DNA from: Perca fluviatilis
Taxonomy: Eukaryota > Chordata > Actinopteri > Perciformes > Percidae
Reading direction: 5' to 3'
DNA length: 64,000 nt
NCBI RefSeq assembly: GCF_010015445.1
Contig: NC_053116.1
Location: 40,631,095-40,695,094 of the forward strand
Shown: piece by piece, positions 12,197 to 23,624 of the stretch
How the letters are laid out: each line of letters opens with the position of its first letter
How positions within the stretch are numbered: the first letter of the stretch is position 1
Made by a program: the position numbers and the translations under genes
Notes under the pieces: model-generated
The model's input: the letters and a program-made list of their open reading frames with translations, nothing else
What the model was told of the DNA's origin: nothing
The model's database searches: none

Positions 12197-15100
12197 GACA
12201 GACGTGTCCATGACACATGCTGCTTTTGTTTTTGCTTTGTTTTGGTTGTGATATTGTAAAATAACCTTACTCCGCCAGATGGATTGCTTCGCGTTTGCTC
12301 GGCATATCCATCTGGGAACTTTCCGTTGTAGAACTTCTGGGAAGGGGCGGAAATCCTGGTTAGCTGATTGGATGAACCATCTGTCTATCACCTATGTTGG
12401 TTATAGACGGGCCACATCAACCAATTAGATCCACGAAGCGTATGAAAATACAACCACAAGCCCGCCCTGCTGCTGCAGGCAAAGCATAGCTCGTTAGCTC
12501 AGCATGCAAGCAACGTGTCGGTAAAGGATATTTGCCATTTGTGTAACTAGAATTTAGGAATAAAAGACACCATTTCAGGTTCCCGGACAATATTCCTAAA
12601 GAAGGATCCAAGAGAAAAAAAGCATTAGCGAGTAGCTAACAGAATTAGGGCTACCGCTGTCTGAAAATACTGGTTAGCTGATTGGATAAACCATCTGTCT
12701 ATCACCACCTAACCCACCTCAAAACCAACGCTGATTGGCCCGGTCGTTTGGCTAACGGCTCTTAATTTTCTCTACCTCAAGATGCCAGACTGATCTGCGA
12801 GTGGAAAACTGGAGCTCGCGAGATCAGGACGGTCTCACGAGGCTAATTGTAAAAGGGTATATAAGTTTATTATTGAAGGATTATTGATTAGCTACTGATA
12901 AGTGTGACGTTAATAAATCTTATTATACTTAAATAGCAGTTGCTTGTGATTATTTGTGTACTTATTGTAATAATTGCTGGCTGAACAGGTCCGTGTTCAA
13001 AATCAACCCTTCCTTTGTTTCCTTTGAAAGGATTACCACAGAAATGAGACTGTTCCACAGTTGGATTATTGGTCCCTGACTTGCAGGGTGGTGCCCCGTT
13101 TTGATTGTTTGTTGATTTGATAAAGTTATTAATAACCATATTCATAACTTTATTAATATTGATAAAACATCTTTGATAATTTGCCAATGATCAAATCTGT
13201 ACCCTACGAGTATCCTACACAGCCTTGTTCAATATTTCAAAAAATATGGAAAGAATTTACAAGTTGTATAAAACTTATAATGAGTGAAAGTTGTGAAACA
13301 TTTTCAAAAGACCCTATTCTGCTTTTTGGGACTTTTCCCGTTTTTTTAGTGTGTTATAGTTTTTTTGTGAATGTAATAGATGCAGACCCGGCGCCAGACA
13401 CAAATTCACGGACAGGCATGCCATTGTTTTTGGGGGGGGGCACAAATTAAATAAATCTCATCATGTAAAATTATCTTAATTATCTTCCAAATGAGCATTG
13501 AATGAATTCATACAGGTTTACATGTATGGCAGATTTTATTTGGTATTGAAATAGGTAAGTCATGAACAACTACAACTAGCCTACCATTGCGCAGAACCGG
13601 CTTATACAGGACATGAAAAGAGGAGCGTTAGGCGCAAAGCATCAACTCAGAAACAGCCTATATCGTGTGGTATAACATTAAGCTCAATACCTCCCAAGTG
13701 AACTTTGAATTCATAAATGTCTAACGGTATTAACATAGCACATTTTGTATTGAAAGAGATAAAGCATGGACAACTATTACAAACAGCCTATGGCCTATAC
13801 AGCGTATAAAAAGAGGGATAATTGTGTTAGCCTATATCATGGACAACATTGCGATACAAAATAAAAACAGGGAGAATAATGTAGGCCTTGGCAATCATTA
13901 AGCATCTTAATCATGAGTATTAACGTTACATTTTTATCACATTTTGGGTGTTTTTGAGGGTGCTTGTTTTACTGTCTCTCAGCCTCGGAGCTTAAATTTC
14001 AAGCTCACCGTGAGTGAGCGGCAGGCGACGCTTTGCTGCAGAGTGAAATCTTCTCAAAAGGCTGTTATTAATTTAATTATTTTAATAAAATTAAGAACAA
14101 ACACCCTTTTTATTTGTATTCATGATTTATGTATATTCAAAACAATATATATATTTTTTATTATGGTAGCTTATGGATAAAAAATGTTGTACGAAACAAA
14201 AGGTGGGATTGGTGAAAGGCTCGTCAGTCGTCAATTAAAAAAAAAACAAAGCTTGTCCATCCAGGGCGGTCACAGGTGGCCCGGCCCCCTACAGGCCCCC
14301 ATCCATTTTCTGCCTCTTATCTGGTCTGATTCTGAGAGGGAGTCCAGACGTCCCTCTCCCAGTCTGAGAGAGTCTGAGAGGGAGTCCAGATGTCCCTCTC
14401 CCAGTCTGAGAGAGTCTGAGAGGGAGTCCAGACGTCCCTCTCCCAGTCTGAGAGAGTCTGAGAGGGAGTCCAGATGTCCCTCTCCCAGTCTGAGAGAGTC
14501 TGAGAGGGAGTCCAGATGTTCCTCTCCCAGTCTGAGAGAGTCTGAGAGGGAGTCCAGATGTCCCTCTCCCCAACAACAGCAGACAGAAAGCTCTTTGTCT
14601 TCCACATACTCGGCTAACCTCAGAATTATTTTTAACTTCATGGAAATGTGTCAGACGCCACAATAATTTACATATCAGGCGAAACTCAAAGGTTCCGCTT
14701 TTTCAGATACTTGTCTGATGCCATTTTGTTGGACTAACACCATAATCAAAGTGAACACAACCTTTAGAGAATGATCCTGAGTAGTTTCAACACAGTGATG
14801 ACACCTGGTCCAAACCTAATATGTGGCTGGACCGTATATAGAGACAGAGCGTCATCCACTGAGGGGGGAGGGGGGGTTGACTTGTATAGCCTGAAGTTTT
14901 CCTCCTCTTCTATTCGGTGTATATTTATATATGTCTAAAAGCTGCTGTGTGCTGATATTCACTACCAACAGAGTAAAGGACCCAGAACTTAAGTTTTTAT
15001 AAGCTTCTGAATCAAAAAACTGAACTTTTATGAAGACAAAAGTTGAAACAGATGTGAAGAATCAGCAGAGAGAACGGAGAGACTGTGGGATCCTGACACC

Positions 15101-16426
15101 TAACAACATAATGTTAGCTTAGTGTGACAATCCCACAGTCTTCCCATCCTCCCTCCTGATTCCTGTCAATGACGTCATCATCAACTCGTCAACAGCGACT
15201 TGACTTTCATTAGATTAGATTAGATTAGATCAGATTAGATTCAACGTTATTGTCATTGTGCGGAGTACAAGTACAAAGACAACGAAATGCAGTTTGCGTC
15301 CAACCAGAAGTGGAAAAAGAGCAGAAAAGTGCAATGTGACATACAAGTATAGACAGGACAAGAGCAGTGTAGACAGTTGGTTAACAGAAGGTGGTTTAGA
15401 GTAATATACATTAAATATTGTATTAAATAATGTGTGCAGTTTATTAGCAGTTACCTTATAAGAGTAGAATACATATGGCTATGTAATATGGACAATGTAT
15501 GAACAACATGTACAGATATGTGCAATGTAGCAGCAGTGCCATTATAATAGTAGTATGAATAATATAGATATATGCAGTGTATTATTATAAGAAAAACAGA
15601 ATAAATATGGATATTCTGTATGAACCATATAGACAGATATGTTCAGTATGTTAACAGTACCATTGTAGTGCAGAAACAGTAACATTATAAGAGTAGTGAG
15701 AATAAGTGTATGTGCAGAATGAATAGTATGAAGAGTAGTAGAATATGATTATGTATAAGTGGAGTTACATTCATCACATCAGAGTCGACTTTAAAAGATC
15801 TGAAGTCATGCAACCCCTACTGCCCATAGGTGCTGCCTGAGCAGGCACAGCCCACCCAGTGGCTTGTTTTAATTTGGTTGACCAATCACAACAGAGTGGG
15901 CTAGCTGACCAATCAGAGCAGACTGGGCTTTTCAAGAAGGCGGGCCAAGTGCTCAGAGTGTTTCAGGTGAAGGGCAGAATGAGAAACATTATAAGTTGTT
16001 GAAACATCAAAACATGTAAGCCTTTTCTAGTAGACCCCAACACAACAAATATGATGCTGAAAAATATTATAATTGGGGCTCTTTAAGTTTTAAATTGAGT
16101 ATGAATCTGTAAAATAAGACTTGAATATGCATGACTCAGCAAATGATAACAATACGGTGAATGGTGCTGAATCGGGATTCACACAAATTTAATATATATA
16201 TATATAAGACTATATAAGAAATACAATGAAAATATGAAGCTTAATAAATACATAAAACTAATATATATCTATATTGAACTTAATGCCTTGAGTTTGGAGT
16301 GTAAGGAGGAATCGTGCAGTGGATGTCTTGTTTGTGTTCTATGCCTGTTTTATGATTTAACTTTCCTTTTTAACAAATAACCTACCTTTATATATTTGTA
16401 TAGTGACTTTAGAGACTCTCATATAC

Positions 16427-16495
<69 letters not shown>

Positions 16496-16600
16496 ACAAG
16501 CCACAACGATATATAGATGTGTAATAAAGACTATAAACATTTTAAAACCTTATAAATAATCACCTGATGCAGCCATGATGAGCAGAAGCAGTTTGTCCAT
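6644..16600 (-). CDS. Gene A: secreted tandem C-type lectin-like protein, six exons
   Basis: Proposed CDS: complement(join(6644..6778, 6849..6940, 8359..8700, 9272..9485, 10363..10553, 16564..16600)), 336 aa. All introns are GT-AG and phases agree (1, 0, 1, 1, 0). Exon 1 gives a short hydrophobic start (MDKLLLLIMAAS), a likely signal peptide. Exons 2-3 form CTLD1 ([25 protein letters not shown], then WFDDSC and VCAD). Exon 4 is CTLD2 (QSYC, WIGLF, GQPD, AWEDWPC). Each domain keeps the four canonical cysteines. Exons 5-6 encode a predicted mostly polar tail ending in [13 protein letters not shown]. Potential N-glycosylation sites are NFT, NNT, NVT and NMT. EPN and QPD are sugar-specificity motifs in the CTLD family, but WND is changed to WFD and WED, so calcium binding is uncertain. 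It resembles fish proteins annotated as mannose-receptor-like or CLEC20A-like (recall). Intron 1 is enlarged by transposons. Confidence 0.85.
7064..7770. mobile_element. hAT non-autonomous insertion in gene A (8-bp TSD)
   Basis: The 707-bp insertion begins CAGGGGCGAACTGG and ends with the inverse of CATAGGCGGACTGG. It is flanked by a perfect 8-bp duplication TCTGCAGC (7056-7063 and 7771-7778). The same place in gene B (about 30266-30278) reads straight through CATCTGCAGCTGATC, which is the empty site. It lies in intron 4. Confidence 0.9.
7893..8307. mobile_element. Second copy-A-specific insertion, hAT-like
   Basis: The left end is CTAGGGAGGTAACC and the right end, read inward, TAGGATGTAACGATATACTC, so the TIRs are similar but imperfect. 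Gene B lacks this block between CACTCTCCACA and CCTGAATCTAA (about 30349-30408). No coding capacity was seen. Confidence 0.6.
10726..13222. mobile_element. 2.5-kb insertion in intron 1 of gene A, type unclear
   Basis: Copy B reads directly from GGAAATCTCAATCAG to CCTTGTTCAATATTTC (32771-32795), whereas copy A has about 2,497 bp between them. The insert contains GGATAAAAGC (11038), AATAAA (12913), a (CA)n tract and two copies of a TGGTTAGCTGATTGGAT segment 314 bp apart. The last part has TGGTGCCCCG at 13089-13098, vaguely like a primer-binding site. It may be a decayed LTR element or a composite of DNA transposons. No ORF with recognisable domains was found. Confidence 0.6.
12138..12192. repeat. 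(CA)n microsatellite
   Basis: About 25 CA dinucleotides with one ATG interruption, inside the 2.5-kb insertion. Confidence 0.95.
13223..14320. other. Intron 1 sequence shared with copy B
   Basis: Non-coding sequence, closely matched at 32786-33830. It includes a G run (13431-13440) and AT-rich repeats. Relative to copy B it has an extra block at about 13981-14045 (CAGCCTCGGAGCTTAAATTT onward). Confidence 0.7.
14327..14575. repeat. 42-bp minisatellite (6 copies)
   Basis: The 42-bp unit contains GAGAGGGAGTCCAGATGTCC and CTCTCCCAGTCTGAGAGAGT. In copy A the units are regular, and since 42 is a multiple of three, both strands show long artificial ORFs. The paralog at 33836-34230 has about nine units with many small indels. 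Confidence 0.95.
15206..16120. mobile_element. Dispersed LINE-tail-like repeat, copy 1
   Basis: It starts with an (ATTAG)n tract, then ATTCAACGTTATTGTCATTG, a familiar fish retroelement end. A roughly 900-bp body follows, with repeated GTATGAACAA/ATATAGACAGATATG motifs and an ACCAATCANANCAGANTGGGC pair near 15882 and 15911. Other copies or pieces lie at 17640-18538, 23985-24240 and 34869-35760. The type (LINE 3' end or SINE) cannot be fixed here. Confidence 0.55.
16431..16493. repeat. (TA)n microsatellite, uninterrupted
   Basis: In copy B the same tract is split by a Tc1 element (36134-37756), so this is the empty site. Confidence 0.95.
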
Positions 16601-16639
16601 CTTGTCTGCTCTCCGTCCTCCTCACTGTGGGACTTCAGA

Positions 16640-16670
16640 CAGACCGCTGCTCATATAACTCATCGTTCCA
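16640..16670 (-). promoter_or_regulatory. Possible core promoter of gene A
   Basis: On the minus strand a TTATATGAGC motif lies about 55 nt upstream of the exon 1 ATG. It is conserved in gene B at about 37965-37975. This is a weak TATA-like candidate with no experimental support. Confidence 0.3.
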
Positions 16671-16739
16671 CATGAACAGTGAACAACACCTCCGTATTGT
16701 TTGGCTGCCAGGACATTTCCCCCGGGATTTTTCACAGGT

Positions 16740-17213
16740 AACACAAATTTACATGTTAGGCAAATAATGGGCATAACAGAGAAAAGAAAAAAAAGGTTCC
16801 TCTTTTTCTAAAACATGTTTGATGCCATTTTGTTGGCGTACAGCCATAAACAAATAGTTTTTTTTAATTTAAATTTAACCTTTCTTGACTCAGGCAAGTC
16901 ATAAAGAACAGATTCTTATTTCCAATAGCGGCCGGGCAAAGTGTCTTAAAGCGTAACTCTCGCCAAGATGCAACTTAGGGTCTTTTTGTGTTTCCACACT
17001 ACTGCAGCGTTTCCACCTGGCGTCTACACTACTGCCGCCACTTTTAATATTTACCGTATTCTCCTTTTGGGTCAAATGGCACAACACACACAGACACAGA
17101 CACACACACATACACACACACACACAGACACACGCACGCACACACACACAGACACACAGACACACACACACACACAGACACACACACAGACACACACACA
17201 CACACACACACAG

Positions 17214-17255
<42 letters not shown>

Positions 17256-17269
17256 ACAGACACACACAG

Positions 17270-17300
<31 letters not shown>

Positions 17301-17322
17301 GACACACAGTGACACACACACC

Positions 17323-17377
<55 letters not shown>

Positions 17378-17640
17378 GTCCATTACTCAGGAATTAATTT
17401 GCCTGTACTGTACGTCCAAACCAAACTAGATGGAAATCTAACGGTGGGTCAGCTGGGTGCTGTGATGTCATCTCGGAGACGTGGCGTCTGGCGCTGCACG
17501 CCAACATGTGTTTGTGTCACGCAGAGCTCTCCACTTGTTACGGTTTTTACACAATCACTTTGGCACTAATTTCAGGACCTTGACGTCAAAACTCATCATG
17601 CTGCAGGACGAAGAGCTGCTCAACATGTTCCTGGGAAAAG
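16740..17640. other. Gene A upstream region and (CA)n array
   Basis: 16740-16960 matches the gene B upstream region and ends at the duplication edge near 16960. 17080-17375 is a long interrupted (CA)n array with CAGACA variants. 17376-17640 has no recognisable gene. Confidence 0.7.
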
Positions 17641-18538
17641 TGCAATGTGAAATACAAGTATAGACAGGACAAGAAATGTAGTGCTGTGTTATAAGAGCAG
17701 AATGACTATGGCTATGTAATATGAACAACGTATGAACAACAGATATGTGCGATGTAGTAGCAGTGACATTTTAACTGTACGTACACACCGCCGCCGACTT
17801 GAGCCTCAAAGAAGCGCTGGCCGTCCTGTCGAGGACGCTTGTCAAAAAGTACGGTGAAGCTGTTTGACCTTTTGGCCGCTCTGACGTGGCAGCGTTCTAG
17901 TTAGTATGTAATACTAATAATTATATTATAATTAATAATTAGTATGAATAATATAGATATATGCAGTGTATTATTATAAGAAAAACAGAATAAATATGGA
18001 TATTCTGTATGAACCATATAGACTGATATGTACAGTATGTACAGCTTTGTGCAGTGTGGTAACTGTACCATTGTAGTGCAGAAACAGTAACATTCTAAGA
18101 GTAGTGAGAATAAGTGTATGTGCAGAATGAATAGTATGAAGAGTAGTAGAATATGATTATGTATAAGTGGAGTTAAATTCATCACATCAGAGTCGACTTT
18201 AAAAGATCGTCATGCAACCCCTACTGCCCATAGGTGCTGCCTGAGCAGGCACAGCCCGCCCAGTGGCTTGTTTTAATTTGGTTGACCAATCACAACAGAG
18301 TGGGCCAGCTGACCAATCAGAGCAGACTGGGCTTTTCAGGAAGGCTGGCCAAGTGCTCAGAGTGTTTCAAGTGAAGGCGCTGCAGCAACGGGCAGAATGA
18401 AAAACATTATAAGTTGTTGAAACATCAAAACATGTAAGCCTTTTCTAGTAGACCCCAACACAACAAATATGAAAAATATTATAATTGGGGCTCTTTATGG
18501 TTTAAATTGAGAATGTATCCGTGAAATAAGACTTGAAT
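17640..18538. mobile_element. Dispersed LINE-tail-like repeat, copy 2, with nested transposon end
   Basis: It matches 15313-16120 and 34995-35770 from AGTGCAATGTGAAATACAAG onward. It is interrupted at about 17776-17935 by a different element end beginning ACACACCGCCGCCGACTTGA. The right side stops at ACTTGAAT, where the Gypsy LTR begins. Confidence 0.6.
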
Positions 18539-19088
18539 TGTTGTGGATCAGTGTCTGTCTCCCTGTCCCTGCCTGTTTTCCTGTTCCCCTTTCCCTTGTG
18601 TGTGTGTTGTCTGTGTCTGTCTCCACCAGTTTACATACTCAACCAACAGTTATCAACCCGGGCTGTTCATCTCTTTGGCGCCAGTTCGTTGCAACCATTC
18701 TCGTGGTAATGTGGCTCTACTCTGTGCTTGAGAGACTTATCCCTGTTTCCCTGTTTCCAGTTTGGTTGTTGCCTCATTTATGCTCTGGCTCACGCATTCC
18801 TTCTCTGCTCAGATTCTGCCTCTGGACCCGCTGCTCACCAGCTTTCATCTGCCTCCTCGCTGTCTACTCACCTCGCCGCTCCGCTCTCAACCAGCCATTC
18901 CACCCAGCCATCATCTTCGCTGCCTGGCCACACACCCGCCTTCTGATCTCCGGCTTCGACCCTACCTGGAGCTGCTATCCTGGCCACCTCCCTCCTCCAC
19001 TATCAAACATCGTTTCTAATAAACACTGTAATCAGCTCATCTGTGTTCGTGTGCCTGATTCTCCGTTCCGGGTCTGACTGGAGCCTAA
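18539..19088 (+). repeat. Gypsy 5' LTR
   Basis: It starts TGTTGTGGATCAGTG and ends GGAGCCTAACA. CTAATAAACACTG near 19015 is a likely poly(A) signal. Compared with the 3' LTR it lacks an about 80-bp segment after CCACCAGTTTACAT. The body is otherwise nearly identical (for example TGTTCATCTCTTTGGCGCC against TGTTCACCTCTTCGGCGCC). Confidence 0.85.
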
Positions 19089-19108
19089 CAGAATGAACTG
19101 GCCACACA

Positions 19109-19893
19109 ATGAACCCGGCTGAGAAGCCACACGAAGCACAGGAGGATGGCATGCAGCACGCCCTCCAGTCTCAGGGATTTCTGTTGGGGCAACACGACCA
19201 CCTTATACGGACCTTATTGGAGAACAACCAGCAGTTGTTGAATCAAGTTTCCAAGTTAACATCACAAGTGGCTGATCTGGTAACACCTAATGCCTCCCTT
19301 TCTGTTCCTCTGTCTGCACCTCCTCACTGGGACCCGAAGGACAACACAAGGGTTAAGACTGTGTTTGACCACCCAGACCATGCCAGTAATGCCAAGAGAC
19401 TCCTGAAGCTACGACAGGGCACAAGCAGTGTGGCAGACTATTCCATAGAATTCTGGACATTAGCCGCTGATTCCAAATGGAATGATGAAGCACTCCAGGG
19501 GGCATTTGTACACGGTTTGAGTGACCATGTCAAAGATGAGTTGGCTGTTCGGGATGAACCCACTGACCTCCATTCTCTCGTTTCTCTAGCCATTAAGATT
19601 GACAACCGGTTAAGGGAGAGGAGACGGGACAGAGGCGGTCGAGAGCCCGCCCCACTAACAGGGAGGAGCTGTCCTCTACCCACCAGGCCACAGCCCGGCC
19701 AGCTCAGCGCTCACCCCCCTTTGAGTCCTCTACTAAGGAGCAAGACGAGCCCATGCAGCTGGGCCGTGCTAAACTGTCCCCAGCTGAAAGACAGCTGCGC
19801 CTTCGGGCTGGCGAATGCCTTTACTGTGGGGACGCCACCCATTTCCTCGCCAACTGTCCCATTCGACCAAAAGACAGGGCTCGCAAGTAAGGA
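19109..19893 (+). pseudogene. Gypsy gag, shortened and frameshifted
   Basis: The start ATG follows the LTR closely. The first part is gag-like ([20 protein letters not shown], then [15 protein letters not shown] and [19 protein letters not shown]). Between residues about 74 and 86 the expected gag core is missing. Sequence identical to a piggyBac-like terminus (ACCCGAAGGACAACACAAGG, then GTTAA) sits at that junction. The CCHC knuckle ([14 protein letters not shown], 19816-19857) lies in a different frame from the ATG, so a frameshift lies between about 19640 and 19797. Gag normally packages element RNA; this copy is broken. Confidence 0.8.
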
Positions 19894-19969
19894 TGGGTGT
19901 CCTTGCGAGCCCTACATCTACCTCCCAACCCATAGGCCCCCGATTAGCTGTTCCTGCCATACTCCAATT

Positions 19970-20500
19970 CAGGGCTCTGTCCCTTCCGATAACCGCATTA
20001 ATTGACTCCGGAGCGGAGGATAATTTCCTCGATGCTAACTTTGTTAAACAAGCAGCTATTCCCGTTACATCTGTCTTCCCCTATCCCAGTCACTGCCATT
20101 GATGGTCATCGTTTTGCCCGGATAACGCACCAAACAGTCCCCATCTCTCTCATTCTGTCAGGCAATCACAGAGAGACGATTCGGTTTAAAGTAGTCTCCT
20201 CACCAACCACTCCGCTTATCCTCGGTTATCCCTGGCTTAGCTGTCACAATCCCCACATTGATTGGGAAAACCACAAGATCCATAGTTGGAGCACTCGTTG
20301 CCATTCTGTCTGCCTCGGATCGGCTATTCCGCCCTCTGATAACCTCCCTGCTCTTCCGGACAAAACTCCTGACCTCTCGTCTGTCCCTGATGAGTACCGA
20401 GATTTAGCAGAGGTTTTCAGCAAAACTAAAGCTCTCTCTTTACCGCCTCACAGACCCTATGACTGCGCCATAGAGCATTCTTCCCGGTGCTCCCTTACCG
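19970..20500 (+). pseudogene. Gypsy protease region, frame-disrupted
   Basis: The aspartic protease signature [10 protein letters not shown] is at about 19995-20030 in one frame. The downstream part (LILGYPWLSCHNPHIDW, about 20215-20265) is in another frame. A further frame change near 20475-20480 separates it from the pol frame. Family knowledge: this domain processes Gag-Pol. Confidence 0.75.
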
Positions 20501-20506
20501 TCCAGC

Positions 20507-23197
20507 CGGCTATTCAATCTGTCCCGGCCTGAGAGGGAAGCCATAGAGACCTATATTAGGGACTCACTAGCTTCAGGCATTATCCGTCCCTCGTCTTCCC
20601 CTGTCGGCGCTGGTTTTTTCTTTGACAAAAAAGATAAAACCCTGCGTCCCTGCATCGACTACCGGGGACTCAATAACATCACCGTCAAAAACACATATCC
20701 CCTGCCACTGATCAATTCGGCTTTCGAACCCCTTCAGGGTGCCACTGTATTCACCAAACTCGACCTTCGCAATGCCTACCACCTCGTCCGTATCAAACAT
20801 GGGGACGAGTGGAAAACTGCGTTCAACACTCCCCTAGGGCATTTTGAGTACCTGGTCATGCAATTCGGTCTAACTAACGCCCCTGCGGTTTTTCAGTCCA
20901 TGGTAAACTATGTCCTAAGGGATTTCCTCCACCATTTTGTTTTTGTCTACTTAGACGATATTTTGATATTCTCCCAGTCCCATGAGCAACACGTCTCCCA
21001 CATCCGCCAGGTCCTCCAACGCCTCCTGAAGAACAAACTGATTGTTAAGGTGGAGAAATGCGAGTTCCACCGTCAATCTGTCCCTTTTCTGGGATTTGTT
21101 ATTGAGCGGGGACAGGTTTCCCCGGATCCAGAAAAAATAAAAGCCGTGACCGAATGGCCTACACCTACCTCACGGAAACAGCTGCAGCGATTCCTCGGCT
21201 TCGCTAATTTCTACCGCCGTTTCATCAAAGACTTCAGCCGGGTGGTAGCCCCCCTGACTAAGCTCACCTCCCCCAAGATCCCGTTCCTGTGGACATCGGA
21301 AGCTGAGACTGCTGTGAGTACACTCAAAAGTCTGTTTTCGACTGCTCCTGTTTTGATTCATCCTGACACCAGTTCGCAGTTTATTGTTGAGGTGGATGCT
21401 TCTGATTCTGGGGTGGGAGCTGTACTGTCCCAACGCTCCTCCACGGATCAGAAGCTCCATCCGGTGTCTTATTTCTCCAAGAAACTGTCCCCAGCAGAAA
21501 GGAACTATGACGTGGGGAACCGGGAGCTGCTTGCGGTGAAGCTGGCTTTGGAGGAGTGGAGGCATTGGCTGGACGGAGCGGAGCAGCCTTTTATTGTCTG
21601 GACAGACCACGATAACCTGGCCTACATCCAGTCGACCAAAAGACTAAATTCGCGGCAAGCCAGATGGGCTCTGTTTTTTAGTAGTTTCAATTTTGTGTTG
21701 ACGTACCGTCTTGGTACACGTAACATCAAACCTGACGCTCTCTCTCGCCAGTTCTCAGACGCAGATGTGACCTGCACACCCGAACCTATCCTGCCCGCTT
21801 CCTGCTTGGTGGCAGTTGTCCGCTGGGAGATCGAGGCTCTAGTCAGGGCTGCACAAGAGACAGAACCCGGGCCTGCGAACGGACCCCCCAACCTTCTCTA
21901 CGTCCCTTCTGCCGTACGACCCCAGGTTGTCCACTGGATCCATACCTCCCACTTCGCATGTCACCCTGGCATGAGACGTACCCTCACACTACTCCGGAGA
22001 CACTTCTGGCGGCCCTGTGTCGAGGCTGATGTTAGAGCCTACGTGACTGCATGTGCCATCTGTGCCCGGAATAAGGCATCCCACCGGTCTCCCTCTGGCC
22101 TGTTGCTTCCCCTTCCAGTCCCAAGCCGCCCCTGGTCCCATGTGGCCTTGGATTTCGTCACTGGTCTTCCTCAGTCTGAAGGTAATGACACCATACTCAC
22201 CATTGTGGACAGATTCTCTAAATCTGCCCATTTTGTTGCATTACCTAAATTACCGTCTGCCAGTGAGACAGCAGACCTCTTTGTCCAACATGTATTCCGT
22301 CACCATGGAATACCTGTGGACATAGTTTCTGACAGGGGCCCACAGTTCATTTCTCAACTCTGGAAGGATTTCTGTTCTGCTCTGGGTGCCTCTGTCTCTC
22401 TCTCCTCTGGTTACCACCCTCAGACCAATGGCCAGACGGAGAGGACCAATCAAAACCTGGAGGCTGCGCTACGCTGTGTGGCAGCCCAGAACCCGGCTAC
22501 CTGGGCCAGACACCTTCCTTGGGTCGAGTACGCCCACAATTCACTCACCTCGTCTGCCACCGGCCTCTCCCCATTCGAGGCATCATTGGGTTACCAACCC
22601 CCTTTGTTCCCATCGCAGGAAAAGGATCTGGCTGTACCTTCAGTGCAAGACAACCTCACCCGCTGCCGTAAGATCTGGGACGATGCCCGGGAGGCTCTCC
22701 TCCAGACCACGGAGCGAAACAAGAAGATGGCCGACAGACACCGGGTTCCTGCACCCCAATACCAACCTGGGCAGAAGGTCTGGCTCTCGTCCAGCAACAT
22801 ACCCCTACGGACTGACTCCCGTAAGCTGTCGCCCCGGTTTCTGGGACCTTTCGAGGTTGAGTCCATCGTCAACCTGTCAGCGGTGCGGTTGAAGCTGCCC
22901 CGCTCTATGAGGATCCATCCGACCTTTCATGTCTCCCAGTTGAAGCCTGTCTCCTCGAGCCCCTTATGTCCGCCTACGGATCCCCCTCCTCCTCCTCGTC
23001 TTATCGATGATCATCCGGCCTACACCGGCGTCCGGAGACGTGGTCGGGGTTTCCATTACTTGGTGGACTGGGAGGGTTATGGTCCGGAAGAACGGTCCTG
23101 GATTCCCAGGCGTTTTATTCTGGACCCTCAGTTGATAACAGATTTTCATCGGGACCACCCTGACAAGCCTGGTGGGACGCCGGGTGGCGTCTGTTGA
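20507..23197 (+). CDS. Gypsy pol: reverse transcriptase, RNase H, integrase, chromodomain (partial, element-encoded)
   Basis: A single open frame runs from about 20507 to TGA-terminated 23197. RT motifs are [30 protein letters not shown] and [11 protein letters not shown] (about 20950). RNase H shows [16 protein letters not shown]. Integrase has an HHCC zinc-binding region ([10 protein letters not shown] ... CAICARNK), then catalytic motifs within [22 protein letters not shown] and [12 protein letters not shown]-terminal chromodomain-like segment ([20 protein letters not shown]) precedes the stop. The frame is intact although upstream gag and protease are broken. It lacks its own normal translation start, so it should be treated as part of a dead element. 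Confidence 0.9.
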   Translation, partial: RLFNLSRPEREAIETYIRDSLASGIIRPSSSPVGAGFFFDKKDKTLRPCIDYRGLNNITVKNTYPLPLINSAFEPLQGATVFTKLDLRNAYHLVRIKHGDEWKTAFNTPLGHFEYLVMQFGLTNAPAVFQSMVNYVLRDFLHHFVFVYLDDILIFSQSHEQHVSHIRQVLQRLLKNKLIVKVEKCEFHRQSVPFLGFVIERGQVSPDPEKIKAVTEWPTPTSRKQLQRFLGFANFYRRFIKDFSRVVAPLTKLTSPKIPFLWTSEAETAVSTLKSLFSTAPVLIHPDTSSQFIVEVDASDSGVGAVLSQRSSTDQKLHPVSYFSKKLSPAERNYDVGNRELLAVKLALEEWRHWLDGAEQPFIVWTDHDNLAYIQSTKRLNSRQARWALFFSSFNFVLTYRLGTRNIKPDALSRQFSDADVTCTPEPILPASCLVAVVRWEIEALVRAAQETEPGPANGPPNLLYVPSAVRPQVVHWIHTSHFACHPGMRRTLTLLRRHFWRPCVEADVRAYVTACAICARNKASHRSPSGLLLPLPVPSRPWSHVALDFVTGLPQSEGNDTILTIVDRFSKSAHFVALPKLPSASETADLFVQHVFRHHGIPVDIVSDRGPQFISQLWKDFCSALGASVSLSSGYHPQTNGQTERTNQNLEAALRCVAAQNPATWARHLPWVEYAHNSLTSSATGLSPFEASLGYQPPLFPSQEKDLAVPSVQDNLTRCRKIWDDAREALLQTTERNKKMADRHRVPAPQYQPGQKVWLSSSNIPLRTDSRKLSPRFLGPFEVESIVNLSAVRLKLPRSMRIHPTFHVSQLKPVSSSPLCPPTDPPPPPRLIDDHPAYTGVRRRGRGFHYLVDWEGYGPEERSWIPRRFILDPQLITDFHRDHPDKPGGTPGGVC

Positions 23198-23207
23198 GGG
23201 GGGGTAC

Positions 23208-23624
23208 TGTTGTGGATCAGTGTCTGTCTCCCTGTCCCTGCCTGTTTTCCTGTTCCCCTTTCCCTTGTGTGTGTGTTGTCTGTGTCTGTCTCCACCAGCT
23301 TACATGTCACTCAAGAGGATCTAGGTCAAGGGGCGTGGCCACTCTCACCTGCTCTGCTCCAGCCAGCTGCAGATCATTCCAGTACTCAACCAACAGTTAT
23401 CAACCCGGGCTGTTCACCTCTTCGGCGCCAGTTCGTTGCAACCATTCTCGTGGTAATGTGGCTCTACTCTGTGTTTGAGAGACTTATCCCTGTTTTCTCT
23501 GTTTCCAGTTTGGTTGTTGCCTCATTTATGCTCTAGCTCACGCATTCCTTCTCTGCTCAGATTCTGCCTCTGGACCCGCTGCTCACCAGCTTTCATCTGC
23601 CTCCTCGCTGCCTACTCACCTCGC
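23208..23624 (+). repeat. Gypsy 3' LTR, truncated
   Basis: It begins TGTTGTGGATCAG directly after the polypurine tract and matches the 5' LTR until CTACTCACCTCGC, then changes to unrelated transposon sequence. The last about 190 bp of the LTR are missing. It retains about 80 bp absent from the 5' LTR. Confidence 0.85.

Larger units (their letters stand above)
18539..23624 (+). mobile_element. Ty3/Gypsy chromodomain retrotransposon, decayed
   Basis: The 5' LTR is about 18539-19088 (TGTTGTGGATCAG to CTAACA). The 3' LTR begins at 23208 after a polypurine tract (GAGGGGGGG). Internally it has gag, protease, RT, RNase H, integrase and a C-terminal chromodomain, the order of Ty3/Gypsy chromoviruses. 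Several breaks are visible: an internally shortened gag, a gag frame change before the zinc knuckle, another frame change before RT, and a 3' LTR truncated near 23624. The 3' LTR also carries about 80 bp (from about 23305) that the 5' LTR lacks. It sits inside a LINE-tail-like repeat and is presumably immobile. Confidence 0.9.

Noticed and set aside
14184..14666. Ser/Arg-rich ORFs resembling splicing-factor RS domains
   Set aside because: An artefact of a 42-bp minisatellite. The paralogous array is full of frame-breaking indels.
16899..17383. Cys/Val and Thr/His ORFs
   Set aside because: (CA)n/(GT)n microsatellite translation. The same holds for 38469-38783, 51602-52487, 55691-56236 and 62620-63008.
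18538..19077. 179-residue ORF at the Gypsy left end
   Set aside because: It lies within the LTR, is low complexity and is not conserved in frame in the 3' LTR.
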